Positions 43,833 through 55,667 of a stretch of DNA of 64,000 nucleotides are shown piece by piece (position 1 is the first letter of the stretch; each line of letters starts with the position of its first letter). The translations under genes and the position numbers were made by a program. Where the stretch lies: the NCBI GenBank assembly GCA_946811695.1, contig OX328125.1, positions 101,914,533-101,978,532 on the forward strand, given 5' to 3'. This DNA is from Gonocerus acuteangulatus. Lineage: Eukaryota; Arthropoda; Insecta; Hemiptera; Coreidae. The notes under the pieces are model-generated. The model had not been told where the DNA came from. It worked only from the letters and a program-made list of their open reading frames with translations, and did no database searches.

Positions 43833-46800
43833 CTAGATGTTTATTAGTTCATCAAAATTTATGGATAGAACAAAGTTCATGAGTTCCTCCTTATGATCTT
43901 CGAACAACTTTCTTTCCGACTCAGGCCAGCTACCTCCTTGTAGTATGATGTTTTTCATGAGTCTTAGTCTTTGTCTGTCGTAAGTCTTGCAATCATAGAG
44001 TATATGTGTAAAAGTTTGTATCTGTCCGTCTATTGTACATTTATCGTCATCGGTTATTTTAAAACGTTTTAAGTAGTTTTTGGTGTGTCCGTGCTCTGTC
44101 AGGAATTGAGTAAGTTTGTAATTTCTACTTTTAAGAATGTCGTGGTTTTTTGCATTTATTTCCGGTATAAATTTATGGCAACTAGGGGGATTTTGTGCTT
44201 ATTCTCCACCTATTGTTCCATGTTGAGATGTTATTTATTTTAACTTGAGACTGGACCCAACTTAGCGGTAATTTGTCATAGCTTATCGGCAATGCTTCAC
44301 TTTGAGCTGCACATTTTGCTAATTGGTCAGCCTTATCGTTTCCTTCGTTTCCTGAGTGACCTTTAACCCAATCTACAGTGAATTGAATGCCCCTCTCGGT
44401 TAATCTTAGTAGGTTTCTCCTGATTTTTTCAATTAAAACATTGTGAATATTGTAATTTTTGAGTCCATGTATCAGGGTCATGTTATCAGTGAAAAAGTGT
44501 AGTGAGATCCCTTGTTCGATTGCTGTTGAGGAGAAGAATTCTGTTGCTTTGAGCAGAGCGAATTTTTCTGCTTGGTTGTTGCTGCAGCGACTATCCAATT
44601 TATACTCCTTCTCGTGATTATGGTTGGTACCGAATGATACCCACGCACATCCAACTTTATCATCTATTTTGCTGCCGTCTGTGTACACCTCTAGAGAGTT
44701 ATCCCGGCTAAATTTGGAATTTACATTTTCCGAAATGTCAAAATGCTTACTTGGATGTATCCATGATTTTCTTTCGGTATCTCTTTCTATATCGTAATTA
44801 TCAAACTGAGTATATCCTAAGTTTTGATGACGAATATTTTCTATAAGCGTTTTGTTTTGTATTTTAATATCTATTGGTAATAGTCCAGCCAATACGCAAG
44901 CAGCATCGGCAGAAATAGTTCTGAATCCCTTACATATTTTAATAGCGATTAAGCGCTGCAGTCGGATAAGTTTTTTGAGGTTTTTAGATTTAGTTGTTCC
45001 ATCTTTCCAAATCGATATACCATATAGCATTTTAGGAATAATTCCACCTTCATAAACTAGTTTAAGCGATTCTGCTTTCATTCCCCAAGTTACTCGAGCT
45101 GCGATTGAAAGTCGCTGGATTAACTTCAGATTCTTGATGTACACCGTATCTATGTGTTTATTCCAGGAGAGTTTCCTGTCAAACATTATGCCTAAATATT
45201 TTAATGTATCTGTATGTTGTAGTGATTGTCCGTACAGCCTTATGTTAATATTCGGAATATTTCGTTTTTTAGAGAATATCGTGTAGCTAGATTTTGTTGC
45301 ATTAAAAGTTAATTTGTTTAAATCTGCCCAGTCTATTATCCTGTTTAGTGCTAAATTTGCCACACATTGAATTTGTTTAAAATCCTTGTTTCTTATAATT
45401 ACAAGAATATCGTCGGCATATGCTATTAATTTTGTATTCAGGGGTAAGTTAATATCAAAGATGGTGTTGATTAGGACGTTCCATAGCATTGGGGATAGGC
45501 TTGAGCCTTGAGGGGTACCTCTGCTTAGTAGTCTCTTCGCTTCACAATTATTAGTTCTTGTTGTCAAACGTCTGTTTTGGAAATAGTTATGAACTAATAA
45601 GTATAGGTTTTTTGGGCTGTTATATGTTTTGAGATTATAGAGAATAGCTGGAACCCAAGCATTGTCAAAGGCCCCTTTGATGTCTAGGCTAATAACAGCT
45701 AAATTTGATCTTGAAGTAAATGTTTCCTGGATCTCGTTCTTTAAAAACTGCAGAGCTTTAATTGTGCCTGATTGGGGTTTAAATGCAAACTGATTGCTAT
45801 TAATTATTTCATTTTTCATTAAGAAATGAGTTAATCGGCCTTTTACAAGCTTATCCATTACCCTCCCTAACATCGGTAGCATACTAAGCGGCCGATATGA
45901 TTCAGAGTTTTGTTTAGGGATCATTACAAGCAGACCCGTCTTCCAAGTTTGGGGTATTTCTTGTCTTGAGAATAGCACTTTGAAGATGTTTATTAGAATA
46001 AGTGGGATAACGGCAAAGGTTTCATGTAAAATTTTTCCATTTATATGATCAAAACCAGGTGCTTTCTTGTTATCCATTTGGTGTATGATATTAACGATTT
46101 CATTATCATTTACATCATAATCATTAGGAGTGTCAGGTGGTGTATTTATTTCAACTCTCATACGTTTCTGGTATTCAGTTTCCCCGATGACAGTGTCATT
46201 AATAGTTAAATCATGTAATAATGTTTCTAGTGTTGTTTTTAAGCCTGATGTATAAGTATTGTTACTAGTCTTTATTGTCTTGTAGATAGTTTGTGATTTA
46301 GTTTTGTCTGCAGACCATTTATATGGCCAACTCCATGGACTGGAACTTTCGCAGTACGATTTCCAAGATTCTTTTTTTGAATTTCTCATTACCCGTTGAT
46401 ATTCCCTTTTGCTGTGGAGATATTTAGTTTTATTACAAGCTCTAATGTGATCATCTTGAGTGGTTCGTTGGAATATCTTTCTTAATTTATTCGTCTTCTT
46501 TCTTAATTCCGTCAATTCATTTGACCACCATGGTACTGTTCTATGCTGTTCTGATTTATAGCGTTTATTGTTATTTATTTTACTAAATGATCTGTTACAG
46601 GCTTTGATAATAGCTGTTTGTAATTTGTTTCCTATGTCCTCTGTTTGTAAGGTGCTTAGTGTTGATGTGATTCGGTTTTGTAAGTCCACAGACTCTAAAT
46701 TATTTACCTCTAAAGGTAAAAATTCCTTCTGAATTTGACTTCTTAGGTTTATTGAATACTTTTCCCAGTCTGCGTTTTTTAAGTTATATCCCTTGTTTTC

Positions 46801-47575
46801 CTTAATTGAATATGAATGCTGTCTGTTGGTTTTAATTGAGAAAAGGATATTATTATGGTCAGAGAAATTATTTTCATTCGAGACTCGCCAATTTATAATG
46901 GAATTGTCTCGAGCTGCTAATATATTTGTTAAAGTCATATCAATATTGCTTGTGCCCCTAGATCCATCAAAGGTAGGCATTCCACAATCTTTATTATTTA
47001 ATATCCAATTACTAGTTAATAAATACCCCTCTAATTTCTTCCCGCGTTCATTTGTGAGTCTATCAAACCATACTTTGGACCTGCAATTGCTATCCATGCC
47101 TATTACTATTTTATGATTTGGATAGTTTTTGGAAATATTGTCTATTTTTTCCAAATCTTGATCAACATCTCTTCTGATATCGAAGTAGGCACTAAGAATT
47201 ATAAAGAGGTTGTGTTTATAGATAATTTCCACAGCAGCAAAGTCTAAATCTGAGTATTGAGTCAACAAACAGCCGTCGATGTCTGGATTTGTAATTATTA
47301 TACCAGCTCTAACTCGCCCAGTAATATATGTTTGAAATATTTTAAAGCTTTTTTTTGTACCCTGTGATCCTATTGTCCCTGGTGTATGGTTCTTGAATAA
47401 TTAGTAAACCTATATTCTTCTTAATTAAATAATACTGTAGTAAGTCTGTACATTGTTTAGAGTGTTGTGTATTTAATTGAAGTATATTAATGTCTGTCAT
47501 ATTAATACGAGAGATAAAGTTGTTAGTTTGTTTGATTGTACTCACTGTTTGAATTGTCGTAGTCAGTATTTGCAA
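43833..47575 (-). pseudogene. LINE ORF2 (endonuclease, reverse transcriptase, RNase H, Cys-His), two frameshifts
   Basis: The first in-frame ATG is at 47575, inside the end of ORF1. A second at 47500 (MTDINILQLN), 23 nt after the ORF1 stop, fits the usual endonuclease start better. The APE-type endonuclease has LLIIQEPYTRD and ends with SDHNN near 46850. The reverse transcriptase shows VISLDIKGAFDNAW, RGTPQGSSLSP and AYADDILVI (near 45410). RNase H begins LEVYTDGSKID (near 44680) and includes FTVDWVKGHSGNEGNDKAD. Frame is lost at the T8 run 47349-47356 and again at the G5 run 44185-44189. After that the other frame continues CHKFIPEIN... to a Cys-His tail (KCTIDGQIQTFTHILYDC) and a stop at 43833. 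Confidence 0.92.
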
Positions 47576-48560
47576 TAAGTTTCTGTATTTCTGTGAGGTG
47601 AGAAGGACACATCCTGTCTAATGCTGCATGTTGCGTTGGCCTCTTCTTGCTACTGGGGGCGTGTTGATTGAATCTGATGCAGTTGGTACATTTTCGAGTT
47701 TTGTTTTGACACATTTTCATTTCATGATTTTCACTACACAATGGGCACACTGTTTCACTCCGACACTCTGATTGCTTATGATGAAACTTGTTACATTTGA
47801 AGCAACGTCTAATTGAATAATAATTGTCTATAGCCACTATTTTATAGCCCAGCTTTATCCTATTATTTAAGAGTGTTTTCCTGTTCATTCCATTCACTTC
47901 CAGTACTGCGTGTCTCATTTTTTTATTCCTGTTCGTGAGAATAATTATTGTTTTGATATTCTCCCGGTCGAGTGGAATTTCCTCATTCTGTTCTATCAAT
48001 TCTTCCACAATGTTGGTAATATTGAAATCCTCTTCGATGTCCTTAATAATGATTCGTGGTTTTTTCTTCCTGATTCTATCGATGGTTATTTCCCGGCTTT
48101 CCTTCTTTATTTCTGCTTCTATTTTCTCGCCATCGTCCTTGTTGTCGATTTGAACCATTATAGAGCCATTTCTGAGGGGTACGAGTTTATCAATTGTAAC
48201 CTTCATGTTCTTGGGTTTTATGACTCTTTTGAACTCATTTTCAACATTTACACTCGATTGTGGAACGGTTTTTACGATGTATTTGTATGTGGGTCTTGAT
48301 ATAGAGGCCGTGATTTTCTTGCTTACTATCCGAGAATAGCTAGTGTCAGGCGGTTGATTTCCTTGGTGATGAGTTTGAGATGGTGGTTTTCCCTGCATCG
48401 TTTCTTTGCTAATTATGAGTGTTAGCATGCTGACTGCTTTATTCAGTTCCTCGATTGTTTCTCGAGCCTTCTCCTTTAGTTCGCCTTTTAGAAACTGATA
48501 GTTTGAGATAACAATTAGCTTTGAAAGAGCACTATCAATCAGATTTTTTACTTCCGCCAT
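47523..48560 (-). CDS. LINE ORF1 (gag-like, zinc knuckles)
   Basis: 345 residues, uninterrupted. A C-terminal cluster of zinc knuckles, CFKCNKFHHKQSEC, CPLCSENHEMKMC and then CTNC, covers about residues 240-285. A central acidic/basic region (about 125-215) is probably the RNA-binding fold of these ORF1 proteins. It would bind element RNA and guide it in the cell. It overlaps the earliest possible ORF2 start by 53 bp in a different frame, or sits 23 nt before the alternative start, so ORF2 may be made by reinitiation. Confidence 0.88.
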   Translation of the reverse strand: MAEVKNLIDSALSKLIVISNYQFLKGELKEKARETIEELNKAVSMLTLIISKETMQGKPPSQTHHQGNQPPDTSYSRIVSKKITASISRPTYKYIVKTVPQSSVNVENEFKRVIKPKNMKVTIDKLVPLRNGSIMVQIDNKDDGEKIEAEIKKESREITIDRIRKKKPRIIIKDIEEDFNITNIVEELIEQNEEIPLDRENIKTIIILTNRNKKMRHAVLEVNGMNRKTLLNNRIKLGYKIVAIDNYYSIRRCFKCNKFHHKQSECRSETVCPLCSENHEMKMCQNKTRKCTNCIRFNQHAPSSKKRPTQHAALDRMCPSHLTEIQKLIANTDYDNSNSEYNQTN

Positions 48561-48888
48561 CGTAATGATGAATGAGATGCCACCCGTATCAGTAACCTAT
48601 CACTGAACCACTCCCCGCGAACTAAAGCACACAGGTGAACACTACATATGCACTTCCGATTTAATCGATCAGGACTCCCATAGCGTCTCAGACCACCCGG
48701 AGAGGACAAAGACTTGCACCTAGAGCTAGAAGAGGTGAAGCACCTACCTCAAAGGGAAGCCGATCCCTACCTGGACTGTACCCTACAACACTAGTATACC
48801 CTCGGACAGAGAGGCTCTTAGGACGTCTGCTCTCGACCGTGTCTGGCACAAGACTGGAATTGTCCTTTATGCGTACGGAAAGAATTAG

Positions 48889-50232
48889 TCATGATGATTA
48901 GATAGTTAGCCGTCGAGGTGATAAGTACAGATGGAATGGTTGGGATTCGGCTAAATAAACCTCAATATGATTTTGTTTTAAAAAAATCTATATTTCGGAC
49001 GTTTCGGCTACTCATTGGTAGCCTTCGTCAGCTAAAATGACAAAAAAAAGAAATTAATACAGACACAATCAAGAAAAATTTATAATTGTGATAGGTAACA
49101 GAACTATAGATACAGTTTAACTTATAACAGAACATATCGTCTTAAAATTCTTAGAATGAGTAGAATGAAAACGAAAATAGGTACAGTAATTGATTTTAAT
49201 AGTAATTAGTAACATTAATTGATTTTACAAAGAAATAAGAGAACTATATACCAATGACAAATATAGTAGCTAATAGTAACATTAATTAATTTTACAAAGA
49301 AATAAGATACTACATACCAATGGAAATGCCGAGCGGCAGAGGAAGACCAAGGTTGGCAATTAAGTAACCATTGTGAAAGTGTCTAAGGAAAAAAGGAATC
49401 TGCAAGGGGTATATGTAACTGGAAACAGCAAGAGGTGGGGGAAAACGGGCGGTAGGATCAAACAGATGTTTATGACATTTTATGACAGGAAAGGAGAAAA
49501 AGGTGTTAATGGAAGGATACCCAAGGGGCAAGGTAAAAATCTAGGTAGGTGGTCGGGCGAGTATTTGGAAAATATTAGCGTACATAGGAGAAATGCCTTG
49601 TTGGTCAGTTTTGTAATTTATATTGTTTTTGTTTAAGTTTATGTGTACACATTCCGAGATCTGTAGTCTTTTTTTGTTACGTTGTGTAGAAAGAATTTTC
49701 GTGTCGTCGAAGTTAAAAGTGTGTTTTTGTGTAATGGCATGTTTTGCAAGTGCAGATTTATCTATTTCTTTATTAGTGATGGTTCGTTTATGTTGTGTAA
49801 GACGTGAGTGAATGTCATTTATGGTTTCTCCTATGTATACACCATTACAGGAAGGGGTTTGGCAAGGGACTTGGTAAACACATCGGGTTGTATGTTCAAA
49901 AGGGATGGGATCTTTGAGTTTGGTGTAGAGGGTTTTGAGTTTGTTGGTAGTTTTCAAACCAAAGTTTAGGGAAGGGTAGGATTTTTTAATTGTCTTTGTA
50001 AGTTTATCAGTCAGTCCAGGTGTAAATGGTAGAGATCGGAACATTTGGGAACTGGGAGTTAGGGAAGAATTGGGAGAGATAGTGCTGGAAGGTTGGGATT
50101 TTACTTTTTTAACAAGGGATTTTATGAGGTTGGGGGGAAATTGGTTGCGTGCCAATATATCTGAGGCGATATTAATATTTTTATTGTGGAAGGAAGCATG
50201 GGATAGGGAGAGGACTCGGCGAAGGAGATTTA
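48889..50232 (-). mobile_element. 5'-truncated Penelope-like element
   Basis: A 12-bp duplication, ggaaagaattag, flanks it (48877-48888 and 50233-50244). It carries the GIY-YIG endonuclease end of the Penelope ORF and a 3' segment including ttcggctactcattggtag and gccttcgtcag. The 5' side is truncated before the reverse transcriptase. Only 23 bp separate its left duplication boundary region from the LINE's, so two retroelements landed almost on the same spot. Confidence 0.9.
49541..50232 (-). pseudogene. Penelope GIY-YIG endonuclease domain
   Basis: The open frame covers 204 residues from an ATG at 50155 and continues in frame upstream (RRVLSLSHASFHNKNIN...) to the truncation at 50232. The Cys-rich linker and GIY-YIG core read RCVYQVPCQTPSCNGVYIG, then ETINDIHSRLTQHKR, with later K..LAKHAITQKHTF and a C-terminal E/H region. 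GIY-YIG enzymes cut the target to prime reverse transcription. The domain looks intact, but without a reverse transcriptase it is a fragment. Confidence 0.9.
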
Positions 50233-50244
50233 GGAAAGAATTAG

Positions 50245-50367
50245 GCTCTCCAAATCCGCTCTTGAAAGCTTGTCACCCTGGAATGTGTTCCAAACATTTC
50301 CATCTATAACTCTTAGTTGCCTGGACTATTAGTCGCCCTGGATGTCGGTGATGATGGCCTAGCGCCA

Positions 50368-50400
<33 letters not shown>

Positions 50401-51060
50401 GCAAAGTTATTTATATTATTGAAGGTAATGTAATGCTCTACGATCCTCTAACCAGCATTTTTTTGGGTGCATCGTTGAAGAGTTATCCGGTGAAACAGAG
50501 CAAAAAATGTGTAGCAACAGTGTTTTCCCCCAAAATTACAGATTTTCAAGAGCGGATATTATGAAAACTAAAGATATCTCGAAAAACCTGGTTGAATAGA
50601 ATTTGTAGCAAATTTAATCACCTTTCATTTGTTATAGAGTGATCATGTCATTGAGGTGCAGGGTTTCTGAGATATAAGGGAAATCCCGAAAAATGAGAAC
50701 TTCTAACCCCTCCCCCGTCCTCCCCGGCTCAAAAGCTACGGGCGGAGACTTTTGATATGTTCACCTCCTAACTAGTCCAAAGAAAGTTATCAAGTAAAAA
50801 TTGTGTTCCATGCATTTCCATCTATAGCTGTTTTTGTGCAATCGTTGCCTGGACTGTACATAGATTTATATATATGACAAAAACACGGGATTGAGACTTG
50901 CCTGTTTATATCCTGACAACAAGTACAGCTTGCCTTATCAAACTTTTTTCCAGAAGATTGAGTTTGGTATTATGTATCATGTAATAGTTTTTAAAAAAAT
51001 ATGTAAACAAACTTGCTATCCTATCGCATAAACTATCAGTTACGCTCTGCTTATGTCTCC
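50245..51060. other. Spacer with a 30-bp A-run and a duplicated block
   Basis: A poly(A) run at 50369-50398 follows gatggcctagcgccac and could be a short retroposon tail. The block gtgttcca-a-catttccatctata...ttgcctggact occurs at 50284-50330 and again at 50804-50850. Otherwise nothing recognised. Confidence 0.4.
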
Positions 51061-51690
51061 AAGTCCGCCTCGCAGGAACTGCATCATCTTAGCGCGATTC
51101 CATTCTTATCCCTAATGTCATTTGGAAAGGTTAAAATAGAAACAGTTATATTATTGGTTAGACCTATCATGAAATAATTTATGGCCCCAAATAGATCACG
51201 GCTGTAAGGGTACATATTTCTCTCTACCTGACATAGAAAAATGACACCCTGTCTTGTCAAGGTTCGCTCTAGAAACACACTGCTTACTGTTTCTTACTTT
51301 ATTTTTCCATTAATACTAATATTACAGATAAATGAAATTAAAAAAAAACAATTAAAAAGTAATTTAATCAAGGACAAAACTCCGTTCAAAAGAACGACAC
51401 AAACACATTTGAAGTTTTAAGCCTTAAGCTTAAGATTGACAACGCCTAATCGAAATTCCCTAAATCGAAATTCCCTTAAATATTGCTAGGCTATTTTTTT
51501 TAATGCTGTGGCATAAGCTGGCTAATGATGAGATTATCATCAAGTTAAAAACGTCCTGGTTTGTTGCCAATCTTTCGATAAGAGACCGGAATAGTAAAAC
51601 AGAACTTATGCTTTTAACATTTTTTTGGGAAACATTTTCTCCACGTGAAGAACGTAGAATGTTAGCGTGATTCCTCCCTACAATTATTCA
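51061..51690. mobile_element. Dispersed non-autonomous repeat, copy 2
   Basis: Matches 9902 onward: aagtccgcctcgcagg, a ttagcgcgattcc block, aaaggttaaaatag-aacag, and agttttaagc with cgcctaatc further on. It ends near ttagcgtgattcctccctac. The terminal hairpin of copy 1 is present only as one arm here. Confidence 0.5.
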
Positions 51691-51704
51691 TATATACATT
51701 TATA

Positions 51705-52548
51705 TCTAATATATAAAATTCTCGTGTCACAGTTTTCGTTGCCATACTCCTCCGAAACGGCTTGACCGATTTTGATGAAATTTTTTGTGCTTATCCGGTA
51801 TCTATGAGAATCGGCCAACATCTATTTTTCATCCCCCTAAATGTTAGGGGTAGTCCACCCCTAAATTTTTTTTTTATTTTTTAGACAAAATTTTTAATTT
51901 CTATTTTTTTATAATACAACATACAAAAATACATACAATCCTCAATTTTCACCCTTCTACGATCAACCCTTATTTTTTAATAGCCATTTTAGTAATTTAA
52001 TCATTTTTCCTCTCCGGTCGAAAACTGATCAATCGTCATTTAATTAGATCAATTTCCCATTAGATTGGCATTTGCAATGACTATCAACAAATCCCAAGGT
52101 CAAACGATGTCTGTTTGTGGATTAGATTTGAGAAAACCATGTTTTTCACACGGACAATTATACGTGGCATGCTCTCGAGTGGTTAAACTATCCAGTTTGT
52201 TTGTGTTAGCTAAAGATGGACTAACAAAAAATATTGTTCACGCTATAGCATTAAGAGATTGATATTGTTTAATAGTGTTACTGTCGTAATTGTTTAATTA
52301 ATGATATATAATTTTAAGGAATAAATTATAATAACTTAAAAATAATGTTTGCCTTTTGTTATTTTTATATTCCCTCATCGTTCACAGCGCTCCATGCTTA
52401 TTTCACGCATATACCACATTCTTACATACATACAATATACACATTCTAACATACATACATACTTACAATAAGTAAGCTATTTTTTGTCTACACTAGAAAA
52501 TACTAGGAAATTATTTATATGGCAAAACAACGTTTGCCGGGTCAGCTA

Positions 52549-52549
<1 letters not shown>
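51705..52549 (+). mobile_element. Helitron derivative with RepHel C-terminal remnant
   Basis: Starts TCTAATATATAAAATTCTCG after A (51704) and ends gccgggtcagCTAG before T (52550), the TC...CTAG form with A/T target. The 5' region has the ggcttgaccgattttgatg motif common to insect Helitrons. At 845 bp it has lost the Rep domain and most of the helicase. Confidence 0.88.
52065..52262 (+). pseudogene. Helitron helicase (Pif1-type) C-terminal fragment
   Basis: The 65-residue frame reads [20 protein letters not shown], then [11 protein letters not shown] and a short tail to a stop. INKSQGQT and HGQLYVA-SRV are the last conserved motifs (V and VI) of Pif1-family helicases in Helitron proteins. Upstream motifs, including the Walker A site, are gone. 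The stop at 52260 is probably the element's original stop. Confidence 0.9.

Positions 52550-52550
<1 letters not shown>

Positions 52551-52588
<38 letters not shown>
52551..52588. repeat. (TA)n microsatellite at Helitron 3' end
   Basis: Starts immediately at the T following CTAG, so the Helitron inserted at the edge of, or into, a TA tract. Confidence 0.95.
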
Positions 52589-52591
<3 letters not shown>

Positions 52592-52893
52592 TATTGAAAT
52601 TTGAAAGCATTCTGTTTCTTCATACTAAAATGTAATTCGTGTGGTACATTTTAAACAATGATAATAACGTCTTGCAATAATAAATTTAAGCATCGAAAAG
52701 TTTGATTGATTTAAAAAGAAATAAAAAATACCACTCTTGAAATTATTTGAAAAATTACTATTTTCCTGTCCAAATGAACGCAACGTATACCACCAGTCGG
52801 ACCGCCTGTATGTCTAGGAGAGTGAGAGAGACAACACACCGATGCTACTAGATATCAAAATTAGCGAAAGAGTCCGGAAATCTTGTTGTTTAA

Positions 52894-53449
52894 GCAGGCC
52901 ATTCAGGTTCCAATTTGCAGTACGACTTAGTAGGAATACAAGTTGGGTAGTCGACTCCACTCACGCTCCGACTTGCTATCCAACTTTAGTCCTTGTCTGT
53001 TTGTCTGTTGCTCACGGGCCGAAAAATGTATCGAGTCCAGACCGAAGATGCCCGAAGGTCAACGTGGAAGGTCAGCCCGAAGCACTGACTGAAGTAAGTT
53101 GGACGACTTTGATCCGACTCCTCCACTCACGCTCCGACTTGCTATCCAACTTTAGTCCTAGTCTGTTTGTCTGTTGCTCACGCCCCGAAAAATGTATCGA
53201 GTCCAGACCGAAGATGCCCGAAGGTCAATGTGGAAGGTCAGCCCGAAGCACTGACTGAAGTAAGTTGGACGACTTTGATCCGACTCCTCCACTCACGCTC
53301 CAACTCCGTCGACAGTCGGATGCCAGACCTTCCAGTCGTCCCTCTAAATGTTTCGACTAGTCAATAAAAACTCAACAAACCCATTCACGATCCGACTTGT
53401 GGTCCAACTTCGGAATTTGGACCACAAGTCTTACTGCAAATCGGCCTGC
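52894..53449. mobile_element. piggyBac-like non-autonomous element, copy C
   Basis: Clean TTAA on both sides (52890-52893 and 53450-53453) next to GCAGGCC and GGCCTGC. The interior shares cgacttagtagga, gttgggtagtcgactc and gaccgaagatgcccgaaggtca with copies A and B and contains two units of about 134 bp. The right terminus lacks about 11 bp relative to copies A and B. Confidence 0.82.
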
Positions 53450-53453
53450 TTAA

Positions 53454-54455
53454 AGATGATGACAAATATTGTTGATGAAATGTTCATAAATTCAGTGAAA
53501 TATTTGTAAGTACTCACTTCTTGTATACTCTGTCAGTATGTTAGGGATGCACAAACCTGTCTACAACTAGGTTTTTCAGTTGTATTCATAAAGGGGTAAC
53601 TTTTTTTTTTAGAAAAAAAGTAACAAAGTCGTACTGCAAATCGGCAGTAACTACCTTGTAACTTTTTTTTTTTAGAAATTTTTCTATGGGCTAAAATTCT
53701 TCCTTAACTAATCAAAAATGATATCACATAAAGAGTGTTTATGTGAAAACAATTTTTTTAAATGGGCAAAAAATACGATTCTCCGAGTGAAATCCCGATG
53801 CCGAGTGAACGCGGTGCTGATTTGAAGATAATTCTTTGAGCGAGCTTCATTGTTCCCTTTTTAATTGTTACATTTTTTCTTGGTCCTTCTTTAATACATT
53901 TCAAAATTAGAACCCATTTTTTTTGTATCTTTATTACAAGAAAGTATGAAAAAAAAGTTAAATAGGAAAGACATGAACATTTCAGAACAGTTTAAAGTCA
54001 TTATCTCAAAACTATGTTTTTCAAATCAGGCGTCTTCATTTTTTGCCCGATCAACTTCAAATTTTAACTGCAGCTTCCTCGTGATATTTTCTAGAAAAGT
54101 AACTTTCGATTCATTGAATTATAACGATTTTATCGCCGATTTTTGACAGACTTTTTAATAGAAAATGAATAATTTTTCACCATTTTCGAAAAAAATTAAT
54201 ATTTCTTAAAATCCTACGTTAAACACTAGACTTAACCTTCTTCTTCCGAAACAGTTTTAGTCTTTCGTTCTAGAATGAAAATTTTCACCTGCTGACTATC
54301 GCCCGTAACAAAATTAGGGCTTCTGTTTGTCAGACACTTCACCGTCATTTTTTTTCTCGAAGAACTCAAACTTATTTTTTTGGATACTTTAACAATTTAA
54401 AACGTTTGCGTAAATTGTTGTTTATAAATTCAAGAACATGGGGTGTGTGAATAAA
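53454..54455. other. AT-rich spacer
   Basis: A scrap of the piggyBac-like subterminal sequence (gtcgtactgcaaatcgg) occurs at 53629-53645. It lies between two copies of a gtaacttttttttttt-agaaa block. Nothing else recognised. Confidence 0.4.
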
Positions 54456-55667
54456 GTATGTCCTATTCTCAAACGACATAAAAATACTTCATCTTCCTCA
54501 CATGGAAGAAGCTTGAGCCGTACGTTTGATTTCTCCGGATGTGTTGCCTCGTGTAAGTATGTCCTATTCTCAAACGACATAAAAATACTTCATCTTCCTC
54601 ACATGGAAGAAGCTTGAGCTGTACGTTTGATTTCTCCGGGTGTGTTGCCTCGTGTAAGTATGTCCTATTCTCAAACGACATAAAAATACTTCATCTTCCT
54701 CACATGGAAGAAGCTTGAGCCGTACGTTTGATTTCTCCGGGTGTGTTGCCTCGTGTAAGTATGTCCTATTCTCAAACGACATAAAAATACTTCATCTTCC
54801 TCACATGGAAGAAGCTTGAGCCGTACGTTTGATTTCTCCGGGTGTGTTGCCTCGTGTAAGTATGTCCTATTCTCAAACGACATAAAAATACTTCATCTTC
54901 CTCACATGGAAGAAGCTTGAGCCGTACGTTTGATTTCTCCGGGTGTGTTGCCTCGTGTAAGTATGTCCTATTCTCAAACGACATAAAAATACTTCATCTT
55001 CCTCACATGGAAGAAGCTTGAGCCGTACGTTTGATTTCTCCGGGTGTGTTGCCTCGTGTAAGTATGTCCTATTCTCAAACGACATAAAAATACTTCATCT
55101 TCCTCACATGGAAGAAGCTTGAGCCGTACGTTTGATTTCTCCGGGTGTGTTGCCTCGTGTAAGTATGTCCTATTCTCAAACGACATAAAAATACTTCATC
55201 TTCCTCACATGGAAGAAGCTTGAGCCGTACGTTTGATTTCTCCGGGTGTGTTGCCTCGTGTAAGTATGTCCTATTCTCAAACGACATAAAAATACTTCAT
55301 CTTCCTCACATGGAAGAAGCTTGAGCCGTACGTTTGATTTCTCCGGGTGTGTTGCCTCGTGTAAGTATGTCCTATTCTCAAACGACATAAAAATACTTCA
55401 TCTTCCTCACATGGAAGAAGCTTGAGCCGTACGTTTGATTTCTCCGGGTGTGTTGCCTCGTGTAAGTATGTCCTATTCTCAAACGACATAAAAATACTTC
55501 ATCTTCCTCACATGGAAGAAGCTTGAGCCGTACGTTTGATTTCTCCGGGTGTGTTGCCTCGTGTAAGTATGTCCTATTCTCAAACGACATAAAAATACTT
55601 CATCTTCCTCACATGGAAGAAGCTTGAGCCGTACGTTTGATTTCTCCGGGCGTGTTGCCTCGTGTAA
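54456..55667. repeat. 101-bp tandem array, 12 copies
   Basis: Units start gtatgtcctattctcaaacg at 54456 and every 101 bp thereafter. Copies are almost identical; only the first (ctccggatg), second (gagctgtac) and last (ccgggcg) show variants. Each unit contains gtaagtatgt at the junction and an internal cttcc...ggaag palindrome. The repeated 70-codon minus-strand frames are artefacts of the period. Confidence 0.97.

Larger units (their letters stand above)
43472..48854 (-). mobile_element. Full-length two-ORF LINE of the R1/I type with target duplication
   Basis: On the minus strand: about 290 bp 5' UTR, ORF1, ORF2 and 3' UTR, ending in poly(A) (the plus-strand T-run 43472 to about 43528). 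tggaattgtcc flanks both sides (43461-43471 and 48855-48865; ttt follows on each). A domain order of endonuclease, reverse transcriptase, RNase H and Cys-His tail, plus a three-knuckle ORF1, places it among the R1/LOA/I relatives. The flank is not 28S rDNA. Two frameshifts, both in homopolymers, are the only lesions I see. Confidence 0.92.

Noticed and set aside
54469..55590. Ten identical 70-codon minus-strand frames
   Set aside because: They are produced by the 101-bp period, each overlapping two units, and have no initiation context or domain.
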